Part shown: positions 11,444-23,561 of the stretch, piece after piece
Layout of the letters: each line of letters begins with the position of its first letter
Numbering within the stretch: position 1 is the first letter of the stretch
From: Antedon mediterranea
Lineage: Eukaryota; Echinodermata; Crinoidea; Comatulida; Antedonidae
Length of the DNA stretch: 64,000 nt
Direction: 5' to 3'
Assembly (NCBI RefSeq): GCF_964355755.1
Contig: NC_092673.1
Location: forward strand, 30,881,001 to 30,945,000
Notes under the pieces: generated by a model
What the model saw: only the letters and a program-made list of their open reading frames with translations
Told to the model about the DNA's origin: nothing
Databases searched by the model: none
Made by a program: the position numbers and the translations under genes

Positions 11444-14400
11444 ATGACTGGCTCCAATATGATTAACAATGACAATAATCCCATCCCATTGGCTGATCAG
11501 TTAATTGGATTCATCGCCAATAATCCAAGTTCGTTCTGCGTCATGAGCAGCAACGGTGAGCACGTTAAGTTACGAGAAGATGTCGTACTTTGCTCGTCAA
11601 TCAGTGACAAACTGATGAGTTTACACGCTGAATCTGAGAACGTGTCCGAGTCGTTTATGAAACTCTTCACCGACACTAACAAGGCACATCTGAAGCGGAT
11701 GGAGGTTGCGAACACAAACATCACTGACAGATGTTTAATGTATGTACGAAAACAAAAACTTGTTGAACTAAACTTATCGAATTGTAGCAACTTAACTCCA
11801 TGCGGATTTCAGTACGTAAACGAACAAACCGAATTACAAGTTTTAAAGTTAGAAAACACCTCGATTATACAAGGCTACAAAAACGGAGATGTCTCTTTTC
11901 GTAGATTACGATTATTAAACTTATCAAGCACAGGAGTTGAAGCCATGCAACTGTATTGCATTGTAAGACAACTTGAGCATTTGAAATCACTGGATGTGTC
12001 GAATATTGTAAAAAATGGTGACCTGATGTTCCTGGATCCTGTAAGGTCAACCCTTAAATCACTTGTTCTGCATGACTGCATACTGGTACAACATAGTCTA
12101 GAATATCTTTGTAAATTGGTCAATTTAAGGTAAAGTGTAATACTTCTGTTTTTACCATTTCTCTTCATTCATCACTATATGTTTATATACAGGTTACTAT
12201 CCCTTGTTTTTTTGTCACCTCTTTTGCCACTCCTTATCAACCTATTGTTTATCAAAATTAAAGACCCCTTCCCTGCAATTTTGGACGTTTTTTGGAAAAT
12301 AATACATATATATCACTTTAAAAACATTAAATCATGTCATTCCTTGTCTTAAATGTACGTTTTATGGTAAATTATGATAAAAAGTGAGAAACAATGCACT
12401 ACCTAAGTAGCTCGCGGCGATCGACCTCTCGTGGACGGTCTTAGGCCTAGCCTAGCTAGGCTTAGTTTTGTAGGCCTAGCTGGTAAACATCGGTAACGTA
12501 CGAACATCGTACGCTACCTATATACCTAGCCTGACGTTGTATAGTTGCTGCATTAATTGTCTTTCTATTTTTGCCAGACTCCGTTGATACAAATTGGGGA
12601 AAACCCGGTATTTTCGCTGAAAAGTTAGGAGTCTTCCATTTGTTTTGGCCTCACGATCGATCGAAAAGTGGGCGAATTACAAAAATATCAATCCGCGCGC
12701 AATGCATTTTGGGATTTATAGCGGGCCGCTATAATTATTAGAATCGACTTATTTTTCACATTTTTAACCGTTTAAAGACGAAAAAAGTTATCGCAATAGG
12801 ACCATATAGTATTATTTTTACATTAAATATAGTTTGTGATCTTAAATTAGATCTAAAAAACGTAGGGAATGGGGCTTTAATAAAATATCCTTTATTTTGG
12901 ATAATACATCTCCATATACAAAACATACAAAACAAAAAGAGAACAAACATGTATATGTATTATTTAATACAAATAAAAAATGCAGGAAATACCTAGAAAG
13001 TTAAAAATGTTGTTTATAACTACCCTTAAGCTCTGTCTCCACTATCAAACTTTATGTGAAAAAAAATTCACATCACACTTTTTTTGTCAAACTAGATAGT
13101 GTAGACAGAGCCTAAGTGTTCAATTCTTGTTTTCAGTCATCTGGATATATCAAGTACGTCTGATGATAAGCTTAATATCAAAACAGAATTTCTCAAATGT
13201 TTATGTCAGAATTTGCAAAATTTGATGTCATTGGATTTGTCTGGAAACCTAGTAGAAAAGGGCATTGATGGGTAAGAACTAATCTTCTTGTTATTGCTTA
13301 TAGTATAATGTGAATGACTTATGATGTAAATGACACACCCGAAATAACAAACAAAATCTTCATTTTTATCATTTAGTTATTTTTGATATGATGTTTTTTA
13401 TGATTACAGTGGAGGTGATCAGTTAGATATGACTGACCTTGATCATGAGAGTGCTGAAACGAATGCAGAAAGAATAGGAAAGGGTGATTTAACAAGCTCA
13501 CGTATTGAGGGCCTAAGAGGTCTGCAGAGACCTCTACATTTCCTAGGACTATTGAATTGTCCAGGGTGTGACCTGGAGAACCTGCCAGCATTGAAGGTAC
13601 AGTAAGTGCCAAGAAGAGCGATAACTGCACTTAACCATGTAGAATCTGTATCTATCCTGAGCAGGTTTCTCCTCCACATTTTGAGTAAATGGTCATAAAG
13701 CTTGGTTCCCACTAGAGATGCAAAGCAAGCACATAGACCAATGACAAGTGGCTGTAGAAGAAATAATCTATCGCTTTATGAATACGTCCTTGCATTCTCT
13801 AGTGAGAACCAAGCTTTAGAAGTTAAACATTTTTTTTTGTGCTTACCGTTACCGCTCGTCTATGTAAATTGGGTTTAAGGAGTAAACTAAACTTGAATGT
13901 TTCATTTAAATTTTCTTATTTTATTCTCAACAATAAAGTTTGATAAATTATTTTCTAAGGTTGCTGGTGAAGCAAATGAAGACCAAGTGCTTAATGCCAT
14001 TGAGGCTTACACAAGTAGAAGCACTTTTCTTCTCAAAGCTCTCAACGTTTTCTTTGAAGTTGTAAGAACTGCAAATTGCAAGCAGATACCAAGAGCAGCT
14101 AATGTAAGTTTTAATCAAGTTGACATTCCATGAGGATTGTGATGATGTGCCCATATATGGACATGATGATGTCATATCACTACCATATTTGGGCATATCA
14201 CTACTATATTTGGGTACATCACTACCATATTTGGGCATATAACTACCATATTATTATTTGGGCATAATCTCTACCATATTTGGGTACATCACACTTTTTT
14301 TGTCAAACTAGTAGTAATAGTGTAGACAGAGGTTTACCTTAATACCAGGACTTACTTAATTGCTTGCCTCATTCGTTTTGATTAAATTACTTATTTTTTT

Positions 14401-17400
14401 ACTTTTTTTTCCTTTTTTTTTTCTTTTTTTTTAGCTTATTGTAGTAGGCATGAAAACACACCTTCGAAATTGCCCGATACAAATATCTGGGAGGTAGGTA
14501 CAACAAATAAATTTGTATACAAAATTTGAGTTTATGATATACAGTATTAGTTTGAAAAACAATTTATCTGCTATTTATTTGCACGACTGGAGATGACTGA
14601 CCCCCAGACCTTTCTGATTTTTCTGTGTTCTTTATAATTTGCCTTGGGCATTTATAGACACAGGATCAACCTTTAAACATCCCATCTATAGGACACATTA
14701 ATAAGAATCTTGTTTGAAGAATTAAGTAGTAGATTGATTTATATAGCTTTTTTTAAAACTTTCTTTGACAGTGCATCGTTGTATCACATTTGTTGTGAGC
14801 CATATCAGTTGAGTTTATCTTTCAAAACTAAAAGGTTAGTATGGTGGTAGAGTTCAAAGTTCAAAATGGCTATACAGTTCAAAGTTCAAAGGTTACTGTG
14901 GTTCAACAAGTAACCCTAATGAACAACAAAACTCAATTTCTATCAACATATTAAAAGAAAACAAACAATTTTCAGAGTAATGATATTACATCCTAAATTT
15001 AGTTAAATGAAGTTTGTTTTTCACTTCAAACTGGCCCCATTGGTACACCCTCTGTAAATGCCCATTTACACTAGGACGATAACAATTGGTGATATATAGA
15101 TAAATATGCATTTTTCGTACATAAAACAAAAGAAATCCTATAACTATAGATGACCATCTATGCTTCCATTGATGAAAATGATATTTTCACACGTCCAATC
15201 AAATGACGTCATGATTGATAAGAGCAAAAACATCTAGACGATTTTATTGTTATTAATCATGACGTCATTTGATTGGGTTATATTATTTTTATCAAAGACA
15301 GCATACATGATCATCCTATAGTTCTAGAACAAAAATCTTTCTGATTTTCCTTGTTTTATGTAAGAAAAATGCATGCTTATCTATTTATCGTCGATCATTA
15401 TCGTCCTAGTGTAAATGGACCTTTATGCTATGAGCTTTGTCACTCCTTTTGTTGTATAACCACACCAATATCCCTCATTTTTAATATTTAATCAACTTCG
15501 ACATTTTAATTTCAGATTAATCATCGTTGCTCTGTTGGATGCAATGGAAAACAACCCCAAAAGTCTAACTCTACAAAGAAACTGTTGCCTGACCCTTTAC
15601 AACCAGTTGCCCTTTAACCTCCAGTTCCAGTACAAACGCTTCACCAAGATACTCATAAACATAATCAACAGCGAAGGCATTGATAATCTAGTTGAGAGAT
15701 TGTGCGTTTTTATGTGTAATAATATTGTATGTCATGTTGAAGGGGAGGAGAAGAAGCTTATGGGGAAATTAGGTGTTGTAAAGGTAAATAGAGATATGTG
15801 TGGGTTTTGTTTAATTGTACCATAAAGCTGCTTTCACATCGCACAAAAATATTGTGGAAAATGGATTCAGTGGTAAAGCATAGGATCGTTCACACTAAAT
15901 TAGTACAATTTGAATCCGTACCTTATTCAAGCTCCGTAATTTGTAGGAATGGATCAAGTAGCCATTTGTTTTCTGAAATCGTACGATTTCTTTCTTTCAT
16001 CCAATCAGCAGTAAGCATGAATGACCTCGTTTGACAATGGATATATCTGTATTTCTGCTCGATGTGAAAGTAGCTTAAGACCAAAGAGAATATGGACAAA
16101 AATGATACAGGACGACTTTAAAACAGTATTAAATAACATTAGCCCACTTGAGACACACCCGGCCCAAGACAGGAATAAATGGCACAAAATAGTCACGATG
16201 AAACGTATAAACAGTCGGGGGTTGTGATAGCTTAAGTACTAAAGCAAAATGTAATAATTGCTTGTAGTCTTTGGTGCTGTGTTAATCAGCACGCATTGAT
16301 ATTTTATGATGGCATTTGGTTTTCAATTACTGTTTGTAGGACTTTAAGTGAATCCTAAGTTTGTGCGCTGATGCAGGAATTTTCATTGCATTAAATGTAT
16401 AATCTGTGTGTAAAATTAAGTGACCACGTACTTAGTTGTTTTGGAGTTGAATCACATTTGTGTTTGCCATTTTTCCAAAACTCACAAATAGCATGTTGTG
16501 ATATGTCATTCATTTTTAAACAGCAGTAATTTTACTGAGTAAATTCTAAATGTAACTTATAGATATTTTGTTGTTTTTGTAGAGTATGTTGAGGTTGATA
16601 AAGAAACGTGTAGATAGGAGAACATACGATGAGGTTATGGAAACAGCTTGGAGTACATTGTGGAATGTAACTGGTAAATCTTATTTAATTTTTTATTAAA
16701 ATAAAATAAAAAAGATATATTATTATGTTATGTATATGATATTTTGTTGTATTTGTTTAAATATCATCTGTCTATAGGCATGTCTTCCACAAACATTTTG
16801 CCTTTTTTGAACATCAACTTTTATCGTTTATTTTTTTACCTTCATTTTGTTAACTGTTTTTCTTGAAGTAAATAAATGTCACTTTGAATTGAATTAAAAT
16901 TGTCCCCCTAATAAATTTTTTTTTTTAATATCCCATTTTAATGTCACATAATAGTTATTCTTTTGGAAAAGAGGAAATTGGATCGCCAAACAATTTATTT
17001 ACCTAAAAGAACTGTAATTTATTTTGAAGCAAAAAGTAGTTAATTTGTCTTTTATTTTGTCTTTTCGTAAGTAACATCATTTAGGTTTTTTTTCTATTGA
17101 AGTGTAAATAATAATAATTAAAAGAAAGATTGAAAGATAGATCTTTATTTTATTGATTTAGGAGACAATACATCTTTTAAAAGTTTGCATGGTAAATAAA
17201 CACTAGTCAAGTTAGGTCTGCGGTACACCATTCAAAAAGAAAATAATATTTAAGAATGTTACAAACATGCGTGCAATACAATACAAATCTATGTATTTAT
17301 TGGTAAAGCTAAAAATTGTTTTTACAAATGAATCTTCCTCTTTTGTAACTTCGCTCTTTTCCACTTTCTAAATGCCTTTATTTTTTTTTATTCAACTTTC

Positions 17401-20339
17401 AGATGAAACTGCGGATAATTGCCAAATGTTTGTATCTGGTGGAGGTCTGCATTTATTTCAACAATGTAGAATGGTAATAATAAATAAAAAAGAAAAATCC
17501 TTAAATAATCTACAAATTAATTTTTCTAGCTAAATCACTGTCTAAACTATCAAACGTTATGTGACAAAAAATGTGATGTGCCCATATATGGACATGATGT
17601 AGTCAATGTCGTGTAAATTTGTCTACCTCCAACCAAAATTTAAAAAGCTATAGATTATTGCAATCTTGGTTAGTTTTGACTTTATTTTCTCTCTTTAGTT
17701 ATATCCTGACAGACAAGAGCTGCTCAGAAACATGATGGGGCTTATGGGTAACGTAGCTGAGGTGCCATTCCTTCGTCCTGACTTGTTGTATCATGTGGAA
17801 ACATTTTGGTAAGTATTTTCAATTCAATTCAATCTTTTATTTCGGAATCTCTGGTCCATAGAATGTAAAATTACTTATAAATTAATAAAAAAAAAAGAAA
17901 ACTGTACCAATTACTACTACTCATCTCAGGATTGCATTCCACCTGGAGAGCATCTTTAACTTATACAAGACATTGTCTATAATCGTTGAATAAAATAAAA
18001 TATTTTTAATTGATGTAATAAATTACCATTCCCTAACATATAGAGTAACATAGTATTTACATGAACATTCTAGAATAAGATGTTTTGATTTAAGAAACCA
18101 TGTGTAATTAATAAGAACAATCAGGAACATTCCAGAAGTGCTATTAATAGAAACTGTAATCATGTAATAATGAGAAGTATAAAGAATGATCTAGAAGGAT
18201 AGGAGCATCTTGTATATAAAGGGATGTAAACTATTGTAAGGTTGTTGGATTAGAGGTTGGATATTATATTGTAAAGTTATTGTGAAGATGTTGTTTAAAG
18301 TGCTTACTGGATTGTTAAAAGTTGAAGTTGATTGAAATTAAAGCTTTGTTTTTGAGTTATTTTACAACTTTGTGGATTTTGTGTGTATACTTTTATGTCA
18401 CAAGGGAGTTCCTAAAGTATTTTCAACCGCTCGGAAACATACGTGAGAGGAGTTTGTGACATAATTTGGTGGCAGCGGTGTTCAGCCTAATTTGGTGGCA
18501 GCGGTGTTCAGACTAATTTGGTGGCAGCGGTGTTCGACCTAATTAAGCCATATATCGATTTTCTTGGATGTCCACTCTACAACTTACAAGAAAAAATACA
18601 TTGCAAACTTTGTTTCGATCATGTTTATGTTGAATCCATTTTGTGAGCTTTGGTTGGTTGCATAATTTTTTTCACATAGCAAAAATAGTTTAGTTTGTAA
18701 CACCCAAATTAAAATACTTCTTATTTAATAGTGTACTATTGTTTGACAAAAGTGACGGTATTGAAGTCAGTTACAACGCTGCTGGGGTTTTGTCGCACAT
18801 TCTGTCTGATGGTCCACATAAGTGGGATGATCGTGTGACGGGCAGAGTAAAAATAATAGAAAAGATACAAACAGCTATTGATCAATGGGATATAAAAACC
18901 AAACGTAACATTAATTACAGGTTAGTTTCATATTGCAACTATCATTTTGTCAGTTTTTCACTTAAGCTCTTCTAAACTATCTTAAATACTTAACTCTTAA
19001 AGCTGTTTTTCCACTAGTCTAAAAAAAATTGCGCTACCCTTTCTTCTACAATACAAAAGGAAATAGCTGCGATCTTCAGGTTCATCACATGTCTGCTGAG
19101 CTTTTCGATTCGCGCGACTGCTAATTTACTGAGCTCTGATTGGTTACGCAATTGCAAAAAATAGAAACATTTCGAAGTGAAAGACTTAAATAACTGCAAT
19201 TCGTCGCAGGGATTTGGAAGATGGAAACATGAATACACATGCTGACGCATTCATTTGCGCGAACAATTTTGCTTAGTGGAAAATCAGCTGTAAGCTATTT
19301 ATTGTGTTTAATAAAGAATCGCTATACAGTGCGTTTCTCAATAATACTAACATACATCTTTCAGATCATTTGAACCAATAATACGTCTCTTAGACAAGTC
19401 ACATACGCCGATATGCCAATACTGGGCTGTCTGGGCATTGACAAATCTCTGTCATGTTGATCGTAAGTTTATTTTAATTTTTTTATTTAGTTTTACATTC
19501 CATGTTTTTTTATTGGCTATTGTTTTCATGTTTCTGTTTATTTCACGCCAAATTTGAATGTGTAAATTTTCAACTTTTATTTGAAGATGACATTTTAGAG
19601 AGTTAATCAAGCATATTTAATTCATTTAGTAAATAAGAGAACACAAAATTAATAATAAGAAATATCTAAATACTGTAGACTCTGAACATGCTAGAAACAA
19701 CCTGTTGTTCCTAAAGCTCTGTCTATAATATCAAACTAGTTTGACAACAAATTATGATGTGCCCAAATATGGTAGTGATATGCCCAAATCTGGTAGTAAT
19801 ATGCCCAAATCTGGTAGTAATATGACATTGCTATGTCCATATAATGGTCACATCACATTTGTCACATAATGTTTGATAGTGTAGGCTTAAGATTCAACTG
19901 AAAACAAATGATGTCATCTTTTTCTTCTAAAATGATGTACTAAAGATTCACCTTACCTAATGAAAGTCAACTTCTCACAGAAAGATTCACTTGCAATGGA
20001 ATGCATATGTTCCTTAAAAAAACATTTTACTGCCAGCCTCTAAGTTTGATAGTGTAGACAGAGCTTTATTCATATTCGTAAATAGCTTATCACTGAAATT
20101 CAGGTAAGCTTCTGCTACAGTTACTCCAACTGTGACGTGTCTCAAAAACTAAACTTTTATGATATTGTTCTATTTTTTTAGCTGACAAATACTGCTCTCT
20201 TCTGAGAAAAGAAGGTGGCTTAGAGAAACTTCTCCAGGTATTGAGAGAACATCAAACGGCCTTTCCTAAATTGGCAGATCTTGCCAATCGAACTATACAC
20301 TTAAACAAAGAAATACTGGGTCCTTATAATTTTCAATGA
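11444..20339 (+). CDS. ZER1: ZER1 homologue, CUL2 substrate receptor (13 exons, 752 aa)
   Basis: Exons: 11444-12129, 13137-13271, 13410-13596, 13960-14103, 14435-14493, 14772-14834, 15516-15783, 16583-16673, 17403-17473, 17699-17808, 18732-18920, 19365-19462, 20182-20339. All joins use GT-AG and keep frame. Residues ~70-270 are leucine-rich repeats (LVELNLSNCSNLTPCGF, LMSLDLSGNLVEKGIDG); the rest is an armadillo-like repeat domain. Diagnostic stretches are VLNAIEAYT, LQRNCCLTLYNQ, SDGIEVSYNAAGVLSHI and SWDI-like DQWDIKTKRNINYRSFEP, which favour ZER1 over ZYG11B. The family recruits substrates with N-terminal glycine degrons to CUL2-Elongin ligases. The length matches vertebrate ZER1 (about 766 aa). 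ATG at 11444 is the first in frame; AATAAA follows at 20418. The ligase role is from family knowledge. Confidence 0.93.
13028..13113. mobile_element. MITE family A, short form (ZER1 intron 1)
   Basis: AGCTCTGTCTCCACTATCAAAC at the left and GATAGTGTAGACAGAGCC at the right; the interior is reduced to TTCACATCACAC, so the copy is almost a pure hairpin. It ends 23 bp before exon 2, close enough to affect splicing. Confidence 0.85.
13698..13817. mobile_element. MITE family B (ZER1 intron 3)
   Basis: AAGCTTGGTTCCCACTAG at the left and CTAGTGAGAACCAAGCTT at the right are inverted copies. The interior is rich in ACGT/GCAA strings typical of this family. Confidence 0.85.
14140..14332. mobile_element. 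MITE family A with amplified core (ZER1 intron 4)
   Basis: The right end CAAACTAGTAGTAATAGTGTAGACAGAGG is present and the left terminus is missing. The core unit CATATCACTACCATATTTGGG (21 bp) is repeated about five times with small changes, one carrying an ATT insertion. Confidence 0.8.
15055..15427. mobile_element. Palindromic element with paired CRE sites (ZER1 intron 6)
   Basis: CATTTACACTAGGACGATAA at the left pairs with TTATCGTCCTAGTGTAAATG-type text at the right. Long stretches of the arms also pair, including AATCAAATGACGTCATGATT and AATCATGACGTCATTTGATT. Length about 370 bp. Confidence 0.85.
15826..16080. mobile_element. Palindromic element, AAGCTGCTTTCACATCG ends (ZER1 intron 7)
   Basis: TAAAGCTGCTTTCACATCG at the left pairs with CGATGTGAAAGTAGCTTAA at the right, about 250 bp apart. 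The small frames over it are not genes. Confidence 0.7.
16770..16905 (+). mobile_element. Possible LINE 3' tail (ZER1 intron 8)
   Basis: CTTGAAGTAAATAAATGTCACTTTGAATTGAATT has the look of a retroposon 3' end with short tandem TTGAA tail. A complementary ATTCAATTCAATCTTTTATTTCGG occurs at about 17827. No coding part is recognisable. Confidence 0.35.
17532..17605. mobile_element. MITE family A, left half only (ZER1 intron 9)
   Basis: CACTGTCTAAACTATCAAAC, ATGTGATGTGCCC and the CArG box CCATATATGG are present, then similarity stops. Confidence 0.7.
18014..18461 (+). mobile_element. Candidate solo LTR (ZER1 intron 10)
   Basis: The segment starts TGTAATAA and ends GTTTGTGACA (TG...CA). Inside, TATATAAAGGG at about 18213 resembles a TATA box and ATTAAAGCTTTG at 18340 could be a processing signal. 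It is followed at once by a primer-binding-site-like TGGTGGCAGCGG. No gag or pol frame follows, so only the LTR and leader remain. Boundaries are approximate. Confidence 0.55.
18462..18539 (+). repeat. 26-bp repeat x3 containing a TGGTGGCAGCGG motif
   Basis: TAATTTGGTGGCAGCGGTGTTC plus four bases is repeated at 18462, 18488 and 18514. The core TGGTGGCAGCGG has the form expected of a tRNA primer-binding site next to an LTR; three copies in tandem are unusual. Confidence 0.8.
19000..19293. mobile_element. Palindromic element, TTTTTCCACTAG ends (ZER1 intron 11)
   Basis: TTAAAGCTGTTTTTCCACTAG at the left pairs with TTAGTGGAAAATCAGCTGTAA at the right. Confidence 0.75.
19714..20067. mobile_element. 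MITE family A, one copy plus an extra right end (ZER1 intron 12)
   Basis: 19714-19889 is a near-complete copy with three CCCAAAT(A/C)TGGTAGT(G/A)ATATG core units. A second isolated right terminus, AAGTTTGATAGTGTAGACAGAGCTTTA, lies at 20042-20067. Confidence 0.8.
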
Positions 20340-21715
20340 TAGTAAAAAATGTCTGCCACATGGAATAACTCTCTATTAATTGTAGATACTGTATTGATTC
20401 GAATGTAAGCCCACCAAAATAAAACATGACATCAACTGTAGCTATTGTTTAGTTGGTAGCAATATAAAAGTAATTTGATTAAAGCATAATATTAAACTAT
20501 AATATTAATATTTATGATAATTAAACCTTGGCCAATGGAAATATGGTACTGTATAAAAGCTGACAATAATTCTTGTGATAATTGTCGTATTGGATTTGGA
20601 ACTTTCGTTGTCAACGTAAAGATTCGTTGAGTACTTTTTGTATTCGAATTGTAAATTTGTGCTCAACAGAAAGTCATTCGAATAGAAAACGTTGACAACG
20701 AAAGCTTTTTCGTTAAGAACAATCTCAACGCTTAAAATACTCTGTTAAAGAAGTACTCAACGGAAAAACTGTACTCAACGGTGAAAGTCTAAATCGAATA
20801 CGACAAATATCACACAAAAAAAAGTATACTCCACATAATTTTTCCACATCTTCGCCCAATTAATTTTTTTACGATTGAGGGCTTCATTCAGTGATTGATT
20901 TGATTTTTGATTTTATTCAATAGATAAATATTCAATAAATGTTCTCCACACATATTGAAAATACATAAAATAATAATTATATAAATACTTGTGATAATAA
21001 CCAATAAAAAACATAGTCCGTATGTTTTTCATTAGTGGTGAAACCGAAATACAAAATTGAAATTGTAAATTGTTTATTGTTTATGTTTATCTTCTTTTAA
21101 AACTAATAATATATACTTTTCTTTTAGTTAGTAAATCATCCTGCTAAGACCGTTTGATAAATAAGATTAAGTTATTTGCTTAAGCACTTAAATATTTTAG
21201 CTTAAGCAAAAATATAAGCAAATATTGATAAATACCAACCCTGAAATATAAAGTCTAGCAATAATTAATTATGCGCCTGTTGTGGATACAGTTTTTAAAC
21301 ACTCTAAAAAGATTTAAGTATGATAGTATATTATTTACAATTTAATGGTTTTATATTTATGTATTAAGTATCGCACTATTGTGTTTTATGCTGATCAAAA
21401 TAGATTGAGACGAATAATAACCATAACCAAGCACGCATAGACAGTTTATTTGATAATGTAATAAAAAGATAATTTCTTTTTTTTAATATAAGAGAGGATA
21501 TGTATAATAAACAATACAGTAATCATAATTATTTTATTTATTTAATTAATTTCTGTCTTTATTGCGAAGACACCTTCGGTATCGTAGTACAGATATCACT
21601 CGTTGATCACAGACACAATCAGATGTAAAAATAAAAACAATAATTATAAGTAAAGTAAAATACTTTTACAGAGGTCTGGTTTTACTTTAGAATAACTATA
21701 CAGCTATATATGTCA
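20340..21715. other. Convergent 3' intergenic region, ZER1 / ASB-like gene
   Basis: It holds the ZER1 polyadenylation signal (AATAAA at 20418) and, on the other strand, a likely signal for the ankyrin gene (complement of TTTATT at 21558-21563). The rest is AT-rich apart from a palindromic element at 20583-20812. Confidence 0.6.
20583..20812. mobile_element. Palindromic element with GTCGTATT ends
   Basis: GTCGTATTGGATTTGGAACTTTCG at the left pairs with complementary text ending in CTAAATCGAATACGAC at the right. Inner arms CTTTCGTTGTCAACGT and CGTTGACAACGAAAGC also pair. Confidence 0.75.
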
Positions 21716-23561
21716 TCAGTCCGGATTGCACGTGAATTCGCAAATCTTGTAACAGCCTTGGATGTTCCAAAGAAAAAATGGAGATGGCAGATCGGTTTTC
21801 CGACTAACATATTCAACAGCTAAAGTCTTCTTTCTTCGAGGTTTCATTATAAAATCAATTGCGGGATTGGTTAGTTCCAATGACGTTAACATACTTCGTG
21901 TAATATTTGTAGGCTTCACAGACTTTCTGATGCAACATTTGCAAATAAACTGTAGTGTGGAAGGATTTTTACTCCTGTGTGTAATTTCTTTAATGATCAG
22001 TGGATTCGTTGATACATTGTTGGTGAGCATTTCATTCAGCTCTGATGGCAAATCGTCGGCTTTTACTTGCCTCGTGGCGTTTAATAGTGAGTTGAGACCG
22101 TGGAGATTGTCAATGAAATTCGATAAATCAGTAATGCCGTAGAAATTGGCAAGAATGTCTCTCTTGTTCAGGTACTCCATCTTAATGCTCCCATAGTTGT
22201 GGAGATAAAGACTCAAGGAAGTCCTTCCAATGTCGTCTTTGATGTTCGGGTCTGCGCCATGATCGATAAGCATTCGGATCACGCGGTCACGATTTCTACT
22301 CTGCGAGCAGGCAATGTGTAACGGCGTGCTGCCATGTTTCTTATCTCTTTGATTGACATCAAGTTTGCAACTGGAAATCAAAAACCTCACACATTCGATG
22401 CCACGATTCATGAAGTTTTTCGTAGCGAGGTGCAGAGCTGTTTCTGAATTGTCATTTACAAGAGCAGGATTGGCACCAAGAGAAACCAACTCTTGAAGAA
22501 CGCCAAAATGGCAGTAATCTGCAGCAACGTGGATTGGTGTATTTCCAAAGATGTCAGACGTTTCTAAATCAATCTTTGTGCGCAGGAAAGGAGTGATTGC
22601 AGGTATTAGACGCATAATAGAATAGAAAGCACAGAGATGAACTGGGCTCCTTCCATCATAATCCTGCGTATTCAAATTACCTCCGAACTCGATTATTAAT
22701 GTCATCAATGTAAACCCACGTGTCAGAGTGACGTTACCGACTGTCGAATGATCATTCACACTTTCGCAGTAGAGTCTCCTAATCAGACCATGAATGGCAG
22801 TACGTCCGAGGTTATCCTGAATGTTGGGATCCAGTCCAGACGCGAGTAGCAGCTGCGCAATTGCAAGCTCCGCGTACGGCTGTATTTGATTACAAACGAT
22901 ATGTAGAGGTAGCAAACTGGGATCTTTTGAAGAATCTTCCCCAGAAAAAAGATCTTTGAAGTTGACGCAACTCTACGAATAAACGAATTAAATTAAAGCA
23001 TTCTCAAAATCAAGAAAATGTATAAAAATACAAAAATATAGGCCTAAACCAAGGGGTAGGCTAGTACCTCTAATTATTTGTCATAAAATGGAACCTAAAA
23101 AAACTTATTTTTATAATTTCCACTAAACTTAATACAGGCTAGGCGGCCTATTGGTAAATCTGGGAACAAATCTGAAGTAGGCACCCGACTACTGTAAAGT
23201 AATTAATCATTTGGAGGACCACAATCAATGAGTTTAAAAAACAGTAAAATTAATTATATTTAAAGAAATGTTACATATTGATATAGGCCTAGGAAATAAT
23301 AAAGTGCCGCTGATTATGATTAATGTTATAGAAATGTTAGGCCTACCTGCCCGTAAGTGTTAATGTATAATTAAACTTTCTTACATTTATCGCAGCTCTA
23401 CACGTTTCAACGTTATATTCCCTGACACATTTGCAAATGTATTCCCGTGGAGTTAGTTTCCTTGGATTTGGTCGGTACAAACGTACATAACAAAGCTGAT
23501 GATTATCAAACACGACGGAGTCATTCTCAATTTCTTCCTCCTCTTCGTCCTCGCTTATCAT
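21716..23561 (-). CDS. Ankyrin repeat and SOCS box protein, ASB-like (2 exons, 477 aa)
   Basis: Exon 1 is 23561-23385, exon 2 is 22972-21716, with a phase-0 GT-AG intron. Residues ~4-15 are an acidic run (EDEEEEEIEND). Residues ~78-318 hold about six ankyrin repeats; the clearest are NTPIHVAADYCHFGVLQELV and GSTPLHIACSQSRNRDRVIR. Residues ~396-434 look like a SOCS box: PSTLQFICKCCIRKSV matches the BC-box pattern (S/T)LxxxCxxxIR that binds Elongin B/C. The usual CUL5-box LPLP is replaced by LELTNP. By family it should be the substrate receptor of a cullin-RING ubiquitin ligase; the substrate is unknown. The C-terminal ~40 residues after the box are unassigned. Orthology to one vertebrate ASB gene cannot be decided. 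Confidence 0.85.

Noticed and set aside
21762-22142. Open frame of 126 codons on the plus strand
   Set aside because: Antisense shadow of the ankyrin/SOCS exon.
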